Part shown: positions 10,903-19,522 of the stretch, piece after piece | Position numbering within the stretch: the first letter of the stretch is position 1 | How the letters are laid out: every line of letters begins with the position of its first letter | Assembly (NCBI GenBank): GCA_003427395.1 | Contig: BFEA01000076.1 | Coordinates: 561,245 to 592,406 of the forward strand | Direction: 5' to 3' | DNA length: 31,162 nt | Source of the DNA: Chara braunii | Lineage: Eukaryota; Streptophyta; Charophyceae; Charales; Characeae | Program-made: the position numbers and the translations under genes | The notes under the pieces: generated by a model | What the model was told of the DNA's origin: nothing | The model's database searches: none | Seen by the model: only the letters and a program-made list of their open reading frames with translations

Positions 10903-11349
10903 AGAGAACGATATGTTCATGGTAAATTTTGCAACCTTATCGAGGTTGTTTCGGACGTATCCTTCCTAATATACTGCTATGAATTCATCTGTGGTGATCC
11001 TGGTAATATGACTCTGTGAGCGACACCCACGATCAATTGGTTCTCAAAATTGAGTCAGCAATTACAAGCTGGTAAATTTGAGCCACAAGCGTGGCCTTAT
11101 CTTATCGTACAAAAAACCCTCACCGTGGTGCTGGACAACATGTACAATCCGGAATTTTTGGTCTGCTCTCACGCGAAGCGTGCAATACTTCAGGTAGACC
11201 GAATATTCAAGAGTGCGACTTGGGTTATAGAAGGTGACATTACCACAGCCTGGCGGCTGCCTCACAAGGTTATTCTATGAATTCTTTCAGAAGAAATTGC
11301 TTGTAGAAAATTTATGAGCTTAGTCTGAAAATCCCTAAGTGTTGGATAT
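10903..11349 (+). pseudogene. Group II intron reverse transcriptase/maturase fragment
   Basis: Intact members of this family splice and mobilise their host group II intron. In one continuous frame I read an RT0-like N-terminus (VHGKFCNLIEV, then FLIYCYEFICGDPGNMT), then WFSKLSQQLQAGKFEPQ, DNMYNPEFLVCSH and WVIEGDI (RT2/RT3 region), ending near KSLSVGY. The IPK..GK.RPL block that should follow KFEPQ is missing (about 25 residues). The catalytic YADD half, domain X and the endonuclease domain are absent. The three interruptions in this frame are all TGA (11017, 11278, 11326), with no TAA or TAG over about 149 codons. The match is by motif recognition, so the family is well supported but not the specific intron. 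Confidence 0.75.
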
Positions 11350-11394
11350 GCTCTTACGTTCTTGCGAACGCCTCTACTATGTAACATAACGTTA

Positions 11395-11439
11395 CATCAA
11401 TTGGACAAATACAACTCTAACCAACTGAGTTATAGGCCC
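11395..11439 (-). tRNA. Truncated tRNA 5' half (trnM-like)
   Basis: The minus strand reads GGGCCTATAACTCAGTTGG TTAGAG, the acceptor and D-arm of a mitochondrial trnM(CAT)-type gene. It starts immediately after the 3' end of trnR. No anticodon or T-arm follows, so it is a broken remnant. The isotype is uncertain. Confidence 0.45.
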
Positions 11440-11512
11440 ATGCTTGGAAAGACTTGAACTCTCAACCCCCAAATCCGTAGTTTGGTGCTCTATCCAATTG
11501 AGCTAAAAGCAC
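11439..11512 (-). tRNA. trnR(acg): tRNA-Arg (ACG), mitochondrial origin
   Basis: The minus strand gives the acceptor GTGCTTT, D-arm AGCTCAATTGGATAGAGC, an anticodon loop with ACG (CCAAACTACGGATTTGG) and a T-arm with TTCAAGT. The acceptor 3' strand CAAGCAT leaves one mismatch. The CCA end is not encoded. Whether it is expressed from the nucleus is unknown. Confidence 0.8.
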
Positions 11513-11520
11513 ATTCATTC

Positions 11521-11593
11521 GTCTCTTTCGTCTAGGGGTATAGGACATTGTTTTTTCATGGCGAAGACGCGGCTTCAAATCCCGTAAGGGATA
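11521..11593 (+). tRNA. trnE(ttc): tRNA-Glu (TTC), mitochondrial origin
   Basis: Acceptor GTCTCTT pairs with AAGGGAT using two wobble pairs. The D-arm is TCGTCTAGGGGTATAGGA, the anticodon arm contains TTTTTTCAT with anticodon TTC, and the T-arm is CGCGGCTTCAAATCCCG. Pairing in the T-stem is imperfect, in line with decay. Confidence 0.8.
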
Positions 11594-11698
11594 TATATGA
11601 TATGACATCTATCATATCAAAGGGCTAGGTCATGCGGGTCACACTACCGAAGCCTGTCAGTTGCATTAATTTAAATAATAAAAAACAAAATCACACAT

Positions 11699-12060
11699 AT
11701 GCCTACAATGAATCAATTAATTTGTCATGGTAGAGAATCAAAACGACGTACGCAACGTATTCGAGATTTAAATCAATGTCCTCAAAAGCAGGGAGTATGC
11801 TTTCATGTTTCTACAAGAACACAAAAAAAAACCAACTCAACTTTACGCAAAATAGCAAAGTGAGATTAACCAATCGAAATGAGGTTATTGCATACATTCC
11901 GGGAGAAGGCCATAATTTACAAGAGCACTCTATTGTTATGGTTTCGAGGAGGTAGAGTCAAAGATTTGCCTGATGTAAAATACCATGTATTCGAGGAGTG
12001 AAAGACTTACAAGGAATTTCTAATCGACGTCGAGGCAGATCAAAATATGGTACCAAATAA
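11699..12060 (+). pseudogene. rps12: rps12 (mitochondrial small ribosomal subunit protein S12), frameshifted
   Basis: S12 (uS12) sits at the decoding centre of the small ribosomal subunit. The piece is full length, about 120 codons, from ATG ([13 protein letters not shown]) to KYGTK and a TAA, with QCPQKQGVC and STRTQKK near residue 40. Three single-base indels break it: a lost base near 11860 before the VRLTNRNE motif, a gained base near 11943 before RGGRVKD, and a lost base near 11986 in KYHCIRG. There are no other nonsense changes. It lies 14 bases upstream of rps7 in the same orientation, the bacterial str-operon order kept in plant mitochondria. Single-base indels could also be assembly errors. 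Confidence 0.92.
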
Positions 12061-12074
12061 ACCGAAATTAAAAT

Positions 12075-12572
12075 ATGAACCGAAAAATCTTACAAGTCTT
12101 GCTCTTCGAGCCTTTGATTTTAGAGAATTGCAAGGTANAACAATTGATACACAAATTTGTCAACATTTGTATGATTCATGGAAAAAAAACAAAATCTCGT
12201 GCAATTGTTTATAAAACTTTCTATTGTCTAGCTAATGAGAACTTGTCTATGAATGTAATCACGCATTTTGTTAACACGATTGAAAATGTCAAACCTATTT
12301 TAGAAGTAAGAAAAGTCAGAATCTCCGGAACCACCCAATTAGTCTCATCCATCATACCAAAGTGTCGTCAAGAAACCTTAGCTCTTCGGTGGATTCTTGA
12401 AGGCGCTTTGTGGAGACGATGTTTGACAAAAAAAAGCATAAGTTTAAATTAATTTTTATCTGCTGAAATACAAGATGCTTCGAAAAAATAAGGATTTGTT
12501 AAAAAAAAAAAAGATGATCTTCACAAATTAGTTGAATCAAATCGTAGTGTTTTTCATTATCGTTGGTGGTAA
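12075..12572 (+). pseudogene. rps7: rps7 (mitochondrial small ribosomal subunit protein S7) with in-frame stops
   Basis: S7 (uS7) nucleates assembly of the small-subunit head. The ATG at 12075 opens a frame with LIHKFVN, KTKSRAIVYKTF, ENVKPILEVRKV and RQETLALRWILEGA, the core of the family. The same frame continues past TAA codons at 12450 and about 12489 to HYRWW and the normal terminal TAA, so length is conserved (166 codons). One unresolved base (N) lies near 12138. Long A runs near 12421-12432 and 12500-12511 suggest Lys-rich linkers or homopolymer errors. It follows rps12 closely. Confidence 0.88.
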
Positions 12573-12687
12573 GAATGTACATATAGAAATCACCACCAAC
12601 CAAGCCCGAGTACCCGCAGTCTTTATGACATTTAGTTAGTTGCGCGTATGTATTTTATTACTACAAAGTTTCGTCTCCACTCGAAAT

Positions 12688-14156
12688 TTACAGACACAGA
12701 CTTAGTGCCATTTGATGAGTAACCAAAAATAAAGGAGAAGTATATAAGAAAAAAAAAAGTGATAAAAAAGATAGTAATAGCAAGCAATAAAGATTTTTCA
12801 CGATCCATTGGTTTATAGAAAATCCATGTTTTAGGTGTTTCAAAATCCATGACTTTCACAAAACGTATATAATAAAAGCAACTAATAGCACTGGTTACTA
12901 CTCCTATTAAGACTAATAACTAAGCTCCGCAACCTAGAGCAGCAAAATAGAGATAAAATTTGTTGCAAAATCCTGGTAATTGAAGTATTCCTGCCAATAA
13001 GAACATAGTAATAGACATTGTAACAGCTAAAATAGGATTCGTCAACGCTAACGCGGCTAAATTCACTATATATTTTAAACAATTTTGGTGTAAGGCTAAA
13101 ACTATTCCAAATACATTGATGGTAATTATTACATAAATGAAAACACCTATTAGTAAAGACTGTATGCCTTCGATAGGTTTCATATGAAAAACCAATTAAA
13201 AGGTAACCTACATGGCCAATAGAACTATAAGCTAAAAGTTTTTTGACTTTGTTTTGAGCCATTGCGGCTAATGCTCCTAATATTATGGAAGCAATAATGC
13301 AAAAAAAAAAGATTGTTTGATATGTTGGATCATAAAAACTAAAAAAAAACACACGTAACATATTTGCAAGAACAACAATTTTAGGTGTTATAGTAAAGAA
13401 AACTGTGACAAAAGTAGGAGAACCCTCATATACATTAGGTGCCCACATATAAAAAGGAACTGCAGTTATTTTTCATAAAAAACCTACAGCAATAAATAAA
13501 ATTCCCATGAAAATACCACTCGATTGAGTCCCAAAAAAAGTCATTTCATAACCAGTCAAAATTTTGGCTAATTACTCAAAATTTGTCACTCCGGTAAATC
13601 CATAAATCATAGAACAACCGAATAAGAAAATCCCAGAGGAAAAGACACCTAAAATGAAATATTTTAATCCAGCCTCTGTAGAGAATTCAGAATTTCGTTT
13701 TGATGCCGCAATAACATAAAAACATAAACTTTGAAGTTCGATGGTTAAATACATGGCAATCAAATCATAAGATGAGATCATGAAAAACGTACTATAAGCA
13801 GAGAGTAGAATTAACATCATAGATTCAAAAGCATACAAAGTTTCTTGTTTGAAATAATCGAAATATGTCAAAATGGTGCTGGCAATACCAAACAATAGAA
13901 AATTTTTACAAAAATAGTTCAAATTATCTATGATTAGATTATTATAAAATAAATTAGCAGTGGTTAAAGGATTATTGATCAGCAATAAAATTGTCATCAA
14001 AACACTCGGTAAACCCAACCATCCCACATTATGTACTAATGGTGGATAATCATATCTTTTTGAAGTGCTCAAAATCACTCCATAGATAAGTAATAAGATA
14101 GTGGCATTTATAAGAAAGATTTCTTGAAAGATGGCTAAAAAATCATTCTCAAACAT
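12688..14156 (-). pseudogene. nad2: nad2 (NADH dehydrogenase subunit 2), nearly full length, decayed
   Basis: Nad2 is an antiporter-like proton-pumping subunit of complex I. The minus-strand frame starts MFENDFLAIFQEIFLINAT. It passes [39 protein letters not shown] and AMAQNKVKKLLAYSS, and ends in the C-terminal KTWIFYKPMDREKSLLLAIT block with a normal stop at 12688-12690. Breaks seen: TAA replacing Glu (13572-13574), TGA after AVGFL (13473-13475), a one-base insertion near 13180, TAG replacing Tyr (12920-12922) and a frameshift near 12750. It lies about 50 bases downstream of the nad4 3' end, as in liverwort-type mitochondrial order. No intron is seen in this copy. Confidence 0.93.
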
Positions 14157-14204
14157 GACTATCTTGTCTTTTTTGGTCGGCGGCCGGTCAAATACAAAGG
14201 CCTT

Positions 14205-14387
14205 TTAGGGCCCAAATTTCCCATTTTGTACTAAATTACTTACAGAGGTATGCATACACTCTACGAATACCTCAGGACAAACACCCATCCAAACAACTTC
14301 AATTACAAAAGGTAAAAATATGAAAAATTCTCTTCTGTTTAAATCGAAGAACTTATGAATGAAATACGACTTTAAATTTTCAAACAC
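14205..14387 (-). pseudogene. nad4: nad4 3' end (C-terminal part)
   Basis: Nad4 is a proton-pumping subunit of complex I. About 60 C-terminal codons remain: ENLKSYFIHKFFDLNRREFF, then PFVIEVVWMGV and CMHTSVSNLVQNGKF before TAA. The conserved VVWMGV and HTSVSNLVQ blocks make the identification firm. The upstream part is replaced at 14388 by another nad4 piece in the opposite orientation. The stop is about 50 bases from the nad2 start on the same strand. Confidence 0.9.
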
Positions 14388-14742
14388 AACACGAGAACGA
14401 CGTCAAATATTGCTATGGATTGTTTTTTTTGCATCTTTTACAGTGAACGTAGCTATGGTACCAATTCATATTTGGTTACCTGAAGCTCATGTAGAAGCAC
14501 CCACCGCTGGATCTGTTATCTTAGCGGGAATTTTCTTAAAGTTGGGAACTTATGGTTTTTTAAGATTTTCAATACCAATGTTTTCAGAAGCTACTCTTTA
14601 TTTCACTCCTTTCATTTATACTCTTAGTGTGATTGTTATAATATATACTTCCTAAACTACATGAAGACAAATCGATCTGAAAAAAATCATTGTATATTCT
14701 TCAGTAGCTCACATAAATTTTGTCATTACTGGCATGTTTAGT
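14388..14742 (+). pseudogene. nad4: nad4 middle segment, inverted relative to the nad4 3' end
   Basis: The + frame reads RQILLWIVFFASF, VPIHIWLPEAHVEAPTAGS, LKLGTYGFLRFS and FTPFIYTLSVI. It continues through TAA (14653) and TGA (14662) to RQIDLKKII, YSSVAHINF and TGMFS. It includes the conserved HIWLPEAH..APT core of this antiporter family. Homology stops exactly after GMFS, about codon 325. In land plants this is where intron nad4i976 interrupts the gene. The 5' edge is a head-to-head breakpoint with the nad4 3' piece. Confidence 0.92.
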
Positions 14743-16202
14743 CGGGCGGCCGTTAGGTCACCTATTGTACAAAGACGCACGTGGCCGTATTTCGTGTGTA
14801 GGGCATGGGACTCATCACAATCCCGCAAGGGAAGAGAAAACATAGCATGTTGCAAAAGCGCTGTTGAGGTTTTTGCTTCGCCATCTTGATAAATAAAATA
14901 AGATTGCTCAAGAATACAGTGCGAGCCCGCTGACATTTACAGAGTTGAGCCTGTTCTGGCGAATTGGAGTCACTTTCGGATCAAAGCGTCCTACAGTTAA
15001 CCCGTATTTTATATTATACTATACGTGGGGAAGCGCGAGTACGTACACTGTTTGTTATACTTCCTCCCTGCCATTGAAACTAAGTGGTAAGGTCCAAATT
15101 GGCGGATATTGAACGTATGGGAGTTGATTACCCATCTATTGATATTGATTGGGGGACAGGTGACTAAACAACAACTTACAACGTTAAAGCCTATAAGTGA
15201 TGCCGACGAGATCCAACTGGTTTGTTTGATGTGCCTATTGAAAGTCAGAGGACCCATAGTACCTGCCTAACCCGAAAGAGACCTAGTAATAGGAAAGCAC
15301 TGATAATCTCATCAGTAATCGGGAAGGGTTCTATGCATCTGCACAACGCAGATTTCATTCTACGACATAGAGACAACTCCCGCCTTGGGGAAATTTAATA
15401 TTGGATCTTTAGACTTCAAGTTTTCGAAATCGTGGTTTTACATACCACAATCTTCTAATATTGTAGCTATATGCTATATATGGTAAACCAGCCAGACGCC
15501 TGAACCTGACAATACCACACGTGTTTGTAAGTTACAAACGAGAGTCAGGTGAGTTTGGCGACGAGACGCTGCGGCGCCCTAAACCAGGCGACTCTGGCTT
15601 CGCGTCTGCTCTAACGAGCGAAGTAAGTGTCAGGATAGAATCAAGAAGTGAACCACGAATCTCAATTCTCTCGTCTAGACCCAAGCAAGTGCACACGCAG
15701 CCCAAGGCCAAGGGCACAATTCTTCGACACAATCGATCATGGTATTATGTATAGTATCATCCAGATAAAGCGACCATATGCTCGATCGAACCAACCAACC
15801 GGATAGGAATCGAAAATCCATATATATATATATATATACGCCAGAAGGAAGAAAAGTGGTAAAGTCTGAACGGTCTGGATCATGAATTTAATGAAAAGAA
15901 AGCGTACAGGTAAGGCACTCGCTGCGCATTAAGACGAAGCGTAGAAAGATGCATAAATAAAGCANGTCCGCCGAATGGAGAATGGAATACATACCTTTAT
16001 TATTTGTAGCGATTATATGGTCTTAATATATGGATCAAATACATTTCATCCCGCATATAATTTCGTCCCACATATATCGTATCGATGAGATATATATCGA
16101 TCGCACTACGATGACTTACTATTTATAGATAGCTGTCAATTGGAGTATGTATTGTATTTGTATTGTAAATACAATGTCACGGGTCTCACTTCACTCACAA
16201 AC
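14743..16202. other. Mitochondrial-derived non-coding DNA; the left part may be nad4 intron remnant
   Basis: Homology to nad4 ends at 14742 and is followed by GGGCGGCCGTTAGG, loosely similar to a group II intron 5' end. I cannot find domain V or the 3' splice site. The rest (14940-16200) has no recognised gene. It contains a (TA)9 run near 15819-15837, an unresolved N near 15965, and AT-rich near-duplicated words at 16040-16100. Confidence 0.35.
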
Positions 16203-16880
16203 TCAATCCTTCTCCGGGATTAGTGTATGAATTTTCATATTAAAAAAAATGAAAGAAGATCCCCACACAAAGGCACTAGCACAAGCAAAAATGGTTGAAA
16301 AGTCTACTGTTTGAAAAATAGCAAAACAACCCATAATACCAAGATCTAATCCAAAATCACCTACTCGATTCACAAGCATTGCTTTAATAGCTGCTTTATT
16401 TGCTTGAAGTCGTGTAAACCAAAAATTAATTAACAAATATGATGCGAGACCTACTCCTTCCCATCCTAAAAACATTTGAATCAAGTTATCCCCGGTAACT
16501 AACATGAGCATAAAAAAAGTAAAAATANATAAATAGCACATAAATCGAGGCAAAAAAGGATCCTCAAACATATATGAGATTGAATAAATATGAACTAAAC
16601 TACTGATAAAAGTGACCACAATTAACATAACCACAGTTAGAGTATTAAACAGAAAACCCCAAGAAGCATCAAACATTTCTGACAAAATTCATGGTGCGAA
16701 TTTGATACAACAAGCACTGACTCCAAGTGCAACCTCATAAAAAGCTATGAAACACAGACCTGAAGAAATTGAAACATAGGTGGTTGTTACCAAGGCAGTC
16801 CCTCGTGAACCAAGAAAGCGACCAAACACGCCTGCTACTAAACTATCGAGTAGAGGTAAGACTACAATAAGTAAATGCAT
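16203..16880 (-). pseudogene. nad5: nad5 5' third (NADH dehydrogenase subunit 5)
   Basis: Nad5 is the distal proton-pumping subunit of complex I. The minus strand starts at an ATG ([25 protein letters not shown]). It runs about 220 codons through [53 protein letters not shown] and [10 protein letters not shown], and fades after FFNMKIHT. The remaining two-thirds of the gene are absent. The only interruption is TGA at 16689-16691, exactly where the family has Trp in APWISSEMFD. TGG is still used for other Trp codons (ASWGF, LGWEG). One N lies near 16528. Confidence 0.93.
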
Positions 16881-17013
16881 ATTTCAATTTTTATTTATTT
16901 ATTGACGATCGTGATAGTTAATTCCATAGAAACTCTTGAATATCAATCATCAAACACATAGATGGGCGTCCCGCCGTGTTTTGCATGATTGAGTCTGTTT
17001 GGTTTGAAATCAA

Positions 17014-17093
17014 GCTCACTTGGTGAAAATGGTAAACACGACAGACTTAAAATTTGTTCCTACGGGTTATCGGTTCAAGTCCGATACTGACCA
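17014..17093 (+). tRNA. trnL(taa): tRNA-Leu (TAA), mitochondrial origin
   Basis: GCTCACTTGGTGAAAATGGT, then the anticodon arm ACAGACTTAAAATTTGT (anticodon TAA), a short variable arm and the T-arm ATCGGTTCAAGTCCGAT. Two acceptor pairs are mismatched (GCTCACT against ACTGACC), so it is probably no longer functional. Confidence 0.78.
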
Positions 17094-17094
17094 T

Positions 17095-17160
17095 ACTCAC
17101 TTGGTGAAAATGGTGAACACGACAGACTAAAACACTTCGTCGGTTCAAGTGAGTCGGGAC
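17095..17160 (+). pseudogene. Decayed tandem copy of tRNA-Leu
   Basis: Repeats CTCACTTGGTGAAAATGGT and AACACGACAGACT 81 bases after the first copy. It has lost a base in the anticodon loop and most of the T-arm. It arose by tandem duplication. Confidence 0.7.
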
Positions 17161-17163
17161 CAC

Positions 17164-17238
17164 GGCGAATATAACTTAATAGGTCAAAATGTCAGATTGT
17201 GAATTTGAAAACACGGGTTCAACTCTCGTTATTCGCCT
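17164..17238 (+). tRNA. trnH(gtg): tRNA-His (GTG), mitochondrial origin
   Basis: The acceptor GGCGAAT pairs perfectly with ATTCGCC. The D-arm is ACTTAATAGGTCAAAAT, the anticodon loop CAGATTGTGAATTTG carries GTG, and the T-arm is ACGGGTTCAACTCTCGT. It is the best-preserved tRNA in the block. Confidence 0.85.
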
Positions 17239-17926
17239 TTTGCATCTGAACTCTTGCGAGCCTAAATCCAGCCAAAGCTGGTGTCAAGACAGTAATTCAT
17301 TGACTTAAGTCAATGAATCTAAGTTAATTGATTCAAACAACCACATAAAGAGTGAGTTGGGTATAACAAATAAACAAAAAATTGCTGAGATATAGAGACA
17401 TTTTCTAAAGTAGTACTTTTTTTTATATCTTTGTGATTAACCAAAGTATACTGATATTGACCGTATAATAAGACTAGATTCTTTTGAGATTCTAAATAGG
17501 ATACATTTTGAAGCAGTTTTGACCATCACTTCGTGTCCAGCAATTCGGTGGAGATGTCCGAATTGCTGCACTTTGTGCCTGGAGGCTCGCAACAGTCAGT
17601 CAAGTACAAAATACAGGTAGGTCATGCGCTATCATTAAGGGTCGAAGAGAAAGCACTTGGTTGAAACAAAGTTTGACCATGAGTGACATATAAAATATTC
17701 TTCAATTGTCGCTATTGTAGGCTAGTCAAACCACTACAATGAAACAAAATAGTATGAAAATGTTTTTTCAATATGTTATGTTCTTTTCTTAATAAGCGTT
17801 TTTCTTATTTTCATCAATTTTGATTGTTTTGTTTTGCATCCAAAGCGTATTTTATTGAAGTTCATCATACATACTAAATAAAAGTGCAAAACACCCAAAA
17901 CCAAAATAAAAAAAAGAGCGCAGCTT
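17239..17926. other. Mitochondrial-derived spacer with a palindrome and a strong hairpin
   Basis: No gene is recognised. 17295-17318 is a perfect 24-base palindrome (ATTCATTGACTT and its complement). 17538-17568 is an 11-bp perfect stem (CAGCAATTCGG / CCGAATTGCTG) with a 9-base loop. Such stem-loops often mark transcript ends in plant mitochondria; that role is inferred here. Confidence 0.6.
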
Positions 17927-18461
17927 ATGCACAATCAATTTTTTTCAAATCTTTGAATGCTACTTTATCAAAATGGATTAACAAATATAAAATATATAAA
18001 AAAAAAATTTGTATATCTACCAACCCAGACAATCTTTTTCAAATGTTTTTTTTTTTTAAATCATACGAACACAAGATTTCGAGTTTTAATCGATATTTGT
18101 GGAGTTGATTATCCTTATCGAAAAGATAGATTTGAAGTGGTGTATAACTTACTGAGTATTCAGTATAACTCACGTCTTTGTGTACATACACGTGTAGATG
18201 AAATAACTCCCATCTGTTCAGTAGTCAAAATATTTCCGGCAGCTGGTTTGGTGTGTATTTTTCCAACCATCCTAATTTACGTCGTATATTAACAGATTAT
18301 GGTTTTGAGGGTCATCCGTAACGAAAAGACTTCCCTTAAGTGGGTATGTGTAAATACGATACGATGATTCAGAGAAACGTGTGATTTATGAGCCTATTGA
18401 AATGACTCAAGAATTTCGTTATTTTAATTTTTCGAGTCTTTGGGTCCCTGGAGATGGATAA
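17927..18461 (+). pseudogene. nad9: nad9 (NADH dehydrogenase subunit 9), decayed
   Basis: Nad9 is the 30-kDa (NuoC-like) matrix-arm subunit of complex I. After ATG (MHNQFF) the N-terminal part is shifted between frames by poly-T and poly-A indels. The core is clear: [52 protein letters not shown] deletion of roughly 27-30 bases at about 18243 removes the conserved Trp-rich WWEREVWDM segment. Homology resumes with [20 protein letters not shown]. Two TAA codons and a one-base deletion follow before [22 protein letters not shown] and a terminal TAA. It cannot encode a working subunit. Confidence 0.9.
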
Positions 18462-18511
18462 AATTAATTTAAAAAAAATGTAATCCCGGGTGAGAAGAGA
18501 GCAAGAAATTT

Positions 18512-18732
18512 ATGAACAAATTTGTTGGAGCGGAACTATCTACTTTATTACAACAAAGATTTGCAAATTATTACATCAAATTACAAGTGGATGAAATCGG
18601 TCGAGTGGTTTCGGTAGGAGATGAAATTGCACGTGTTTATGGATTGAACAAGATTCAAGCTGGAGAAATGGTCGAATTTTCCAGTGGTGTTAAAGGATGG
18701 CACTTAATCTAGAAAATGAGAGTGTAGGAAAA
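18512..18732 (+). pseudogene. atp1: atp1 5' end (ATP synthase subunit alpha)
   Basis: Atp1 is the F1 alpha subunit; mitochondrial coding is typical of plants and streptophyte algae. From ATG (MNKFVGAELSTLL) about 70 codons follow: VDEIGRVVSVGDEIARVYGLNKIQAGEMVEF, then SGVKG. One base is lost in GGAATGGCA, and the out-of-phase sequence continues LNLENESVG. Homology stops at about 18732, where an inverted nad2 piece begins. The nucleotide-binding and catalytic parts are absent. Confidence 0.92.
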
Positions 18733-19373
18733 ATATGATTCGTCAACGCTAACGCGGTTAAATCCGCTGTATATTTTAAACGATTTTGGCGTAAAGCTAA
18801 AACTATTCCAAGTACATTGATGGTCATTATTACATAAATGAAAACACCTATTAGTAAAGACTGTATACCTTCGATTGTTCCACATGAAAAACCAATTAAA
18901 AGGTAACCTACATGGCTAATAGAACTATAAGCTAAAAGTTTTTTGACTTTGTTTTGAGCCATTGCGGCTAATGCTCCTAATATCATGGAAGCAATACTGC
19001 AAAAAAAGAAGATTGTTTGCCATGTTGGATCATAAAAACTAAAAAGAAACACAAGTAACATATTTGAAGAACAACAATTTTACGTGTTATAGAAAAGAAA
19101 GTTGTGACAAAAGTAAGAGAACCCTGGTATACATCAGGTGCCCACATATGAAAAGGAACTGCAATTATTTTTCATAAAAAACCTACAGCAATAAATAAAA
19201 TTCCCATGAAAATACCACTCGATTGAGTCCCAAAAAAAGTCATTTCATAACCAGTCAAAATTTTGACCAATTCTTCAAAATTTTTCACTCCTGTAAATCC
19301 ATAAATCATAGAACAATCGAATAAGAAAATCCCAGAGGAAAAGACACCTAAAATAAAATATTTTAATCCAGCC
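18730..19373 (-). pseudogene. nad2: Second nad2 fragment, less decayed
   Basis: The minus strand covers the middle of nad2, about 210 codons, from [16 protein letters not shown] to RQNRLKYTADLTALALTN. It is clearly the same region as 13029-13680. Only two defects are seen: a one-base deletion near 19065 and a TGA at 19172-19174. That TGA is at the identical place in the other copy. Where the copies differ, this one usually keeps the family residue, for example DPTWQ where the first has DPTYQ and FEE where the first has a stop. It is a separate transfer, or a copy made before most of the decay. Confidence 0.92.
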
Positions 19374-19522
19374 ACATTACGCACTACACACACTGATCCA
19401 AAAATAAACATACTCGCACTCCCTTGCTCAGTCTCTCACTCTTTCACTCGACATTCACACAAATCCGCTCTTCCAAAAATACACATGATTACCTACTTGT
19501 AAAAAAATATACAGAATTAACA

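Larger units (their letters stand above)
8702..19373. other. NUMT: rearranged mitochondrial DNA block in nuclear sequence
   Basis: Recognisable plant-type mitochondrial genes and tRNAs lie one after another for about 10.7 kb. They are in both orientations, mostly truncated, and broken by frameshifts and stops. Several neighbour pairs match ancestral streptophyte mitochondrial order (rps12-rps7; nad4-nad2 in tandem with nad5 nearby). Others are clearly secondary: the nad4 head-to-head junction and the atp1-nad2 junction. The flanks are microsatellite and repeat DNA with an LTR retrotransposon 675 bases to the right, which fits a nuclear location. Misassembly of a mitochondrial contig is less likely given how decayed the genes are. 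Confidence 0.88.

Noticed and set aside
16203-16250. Divergent nad5 tail after NMKIHT as a new protein end
   Set aside because: Family similarity simply fades at a breakpoint; no sign of a functional alternative C-terminus.
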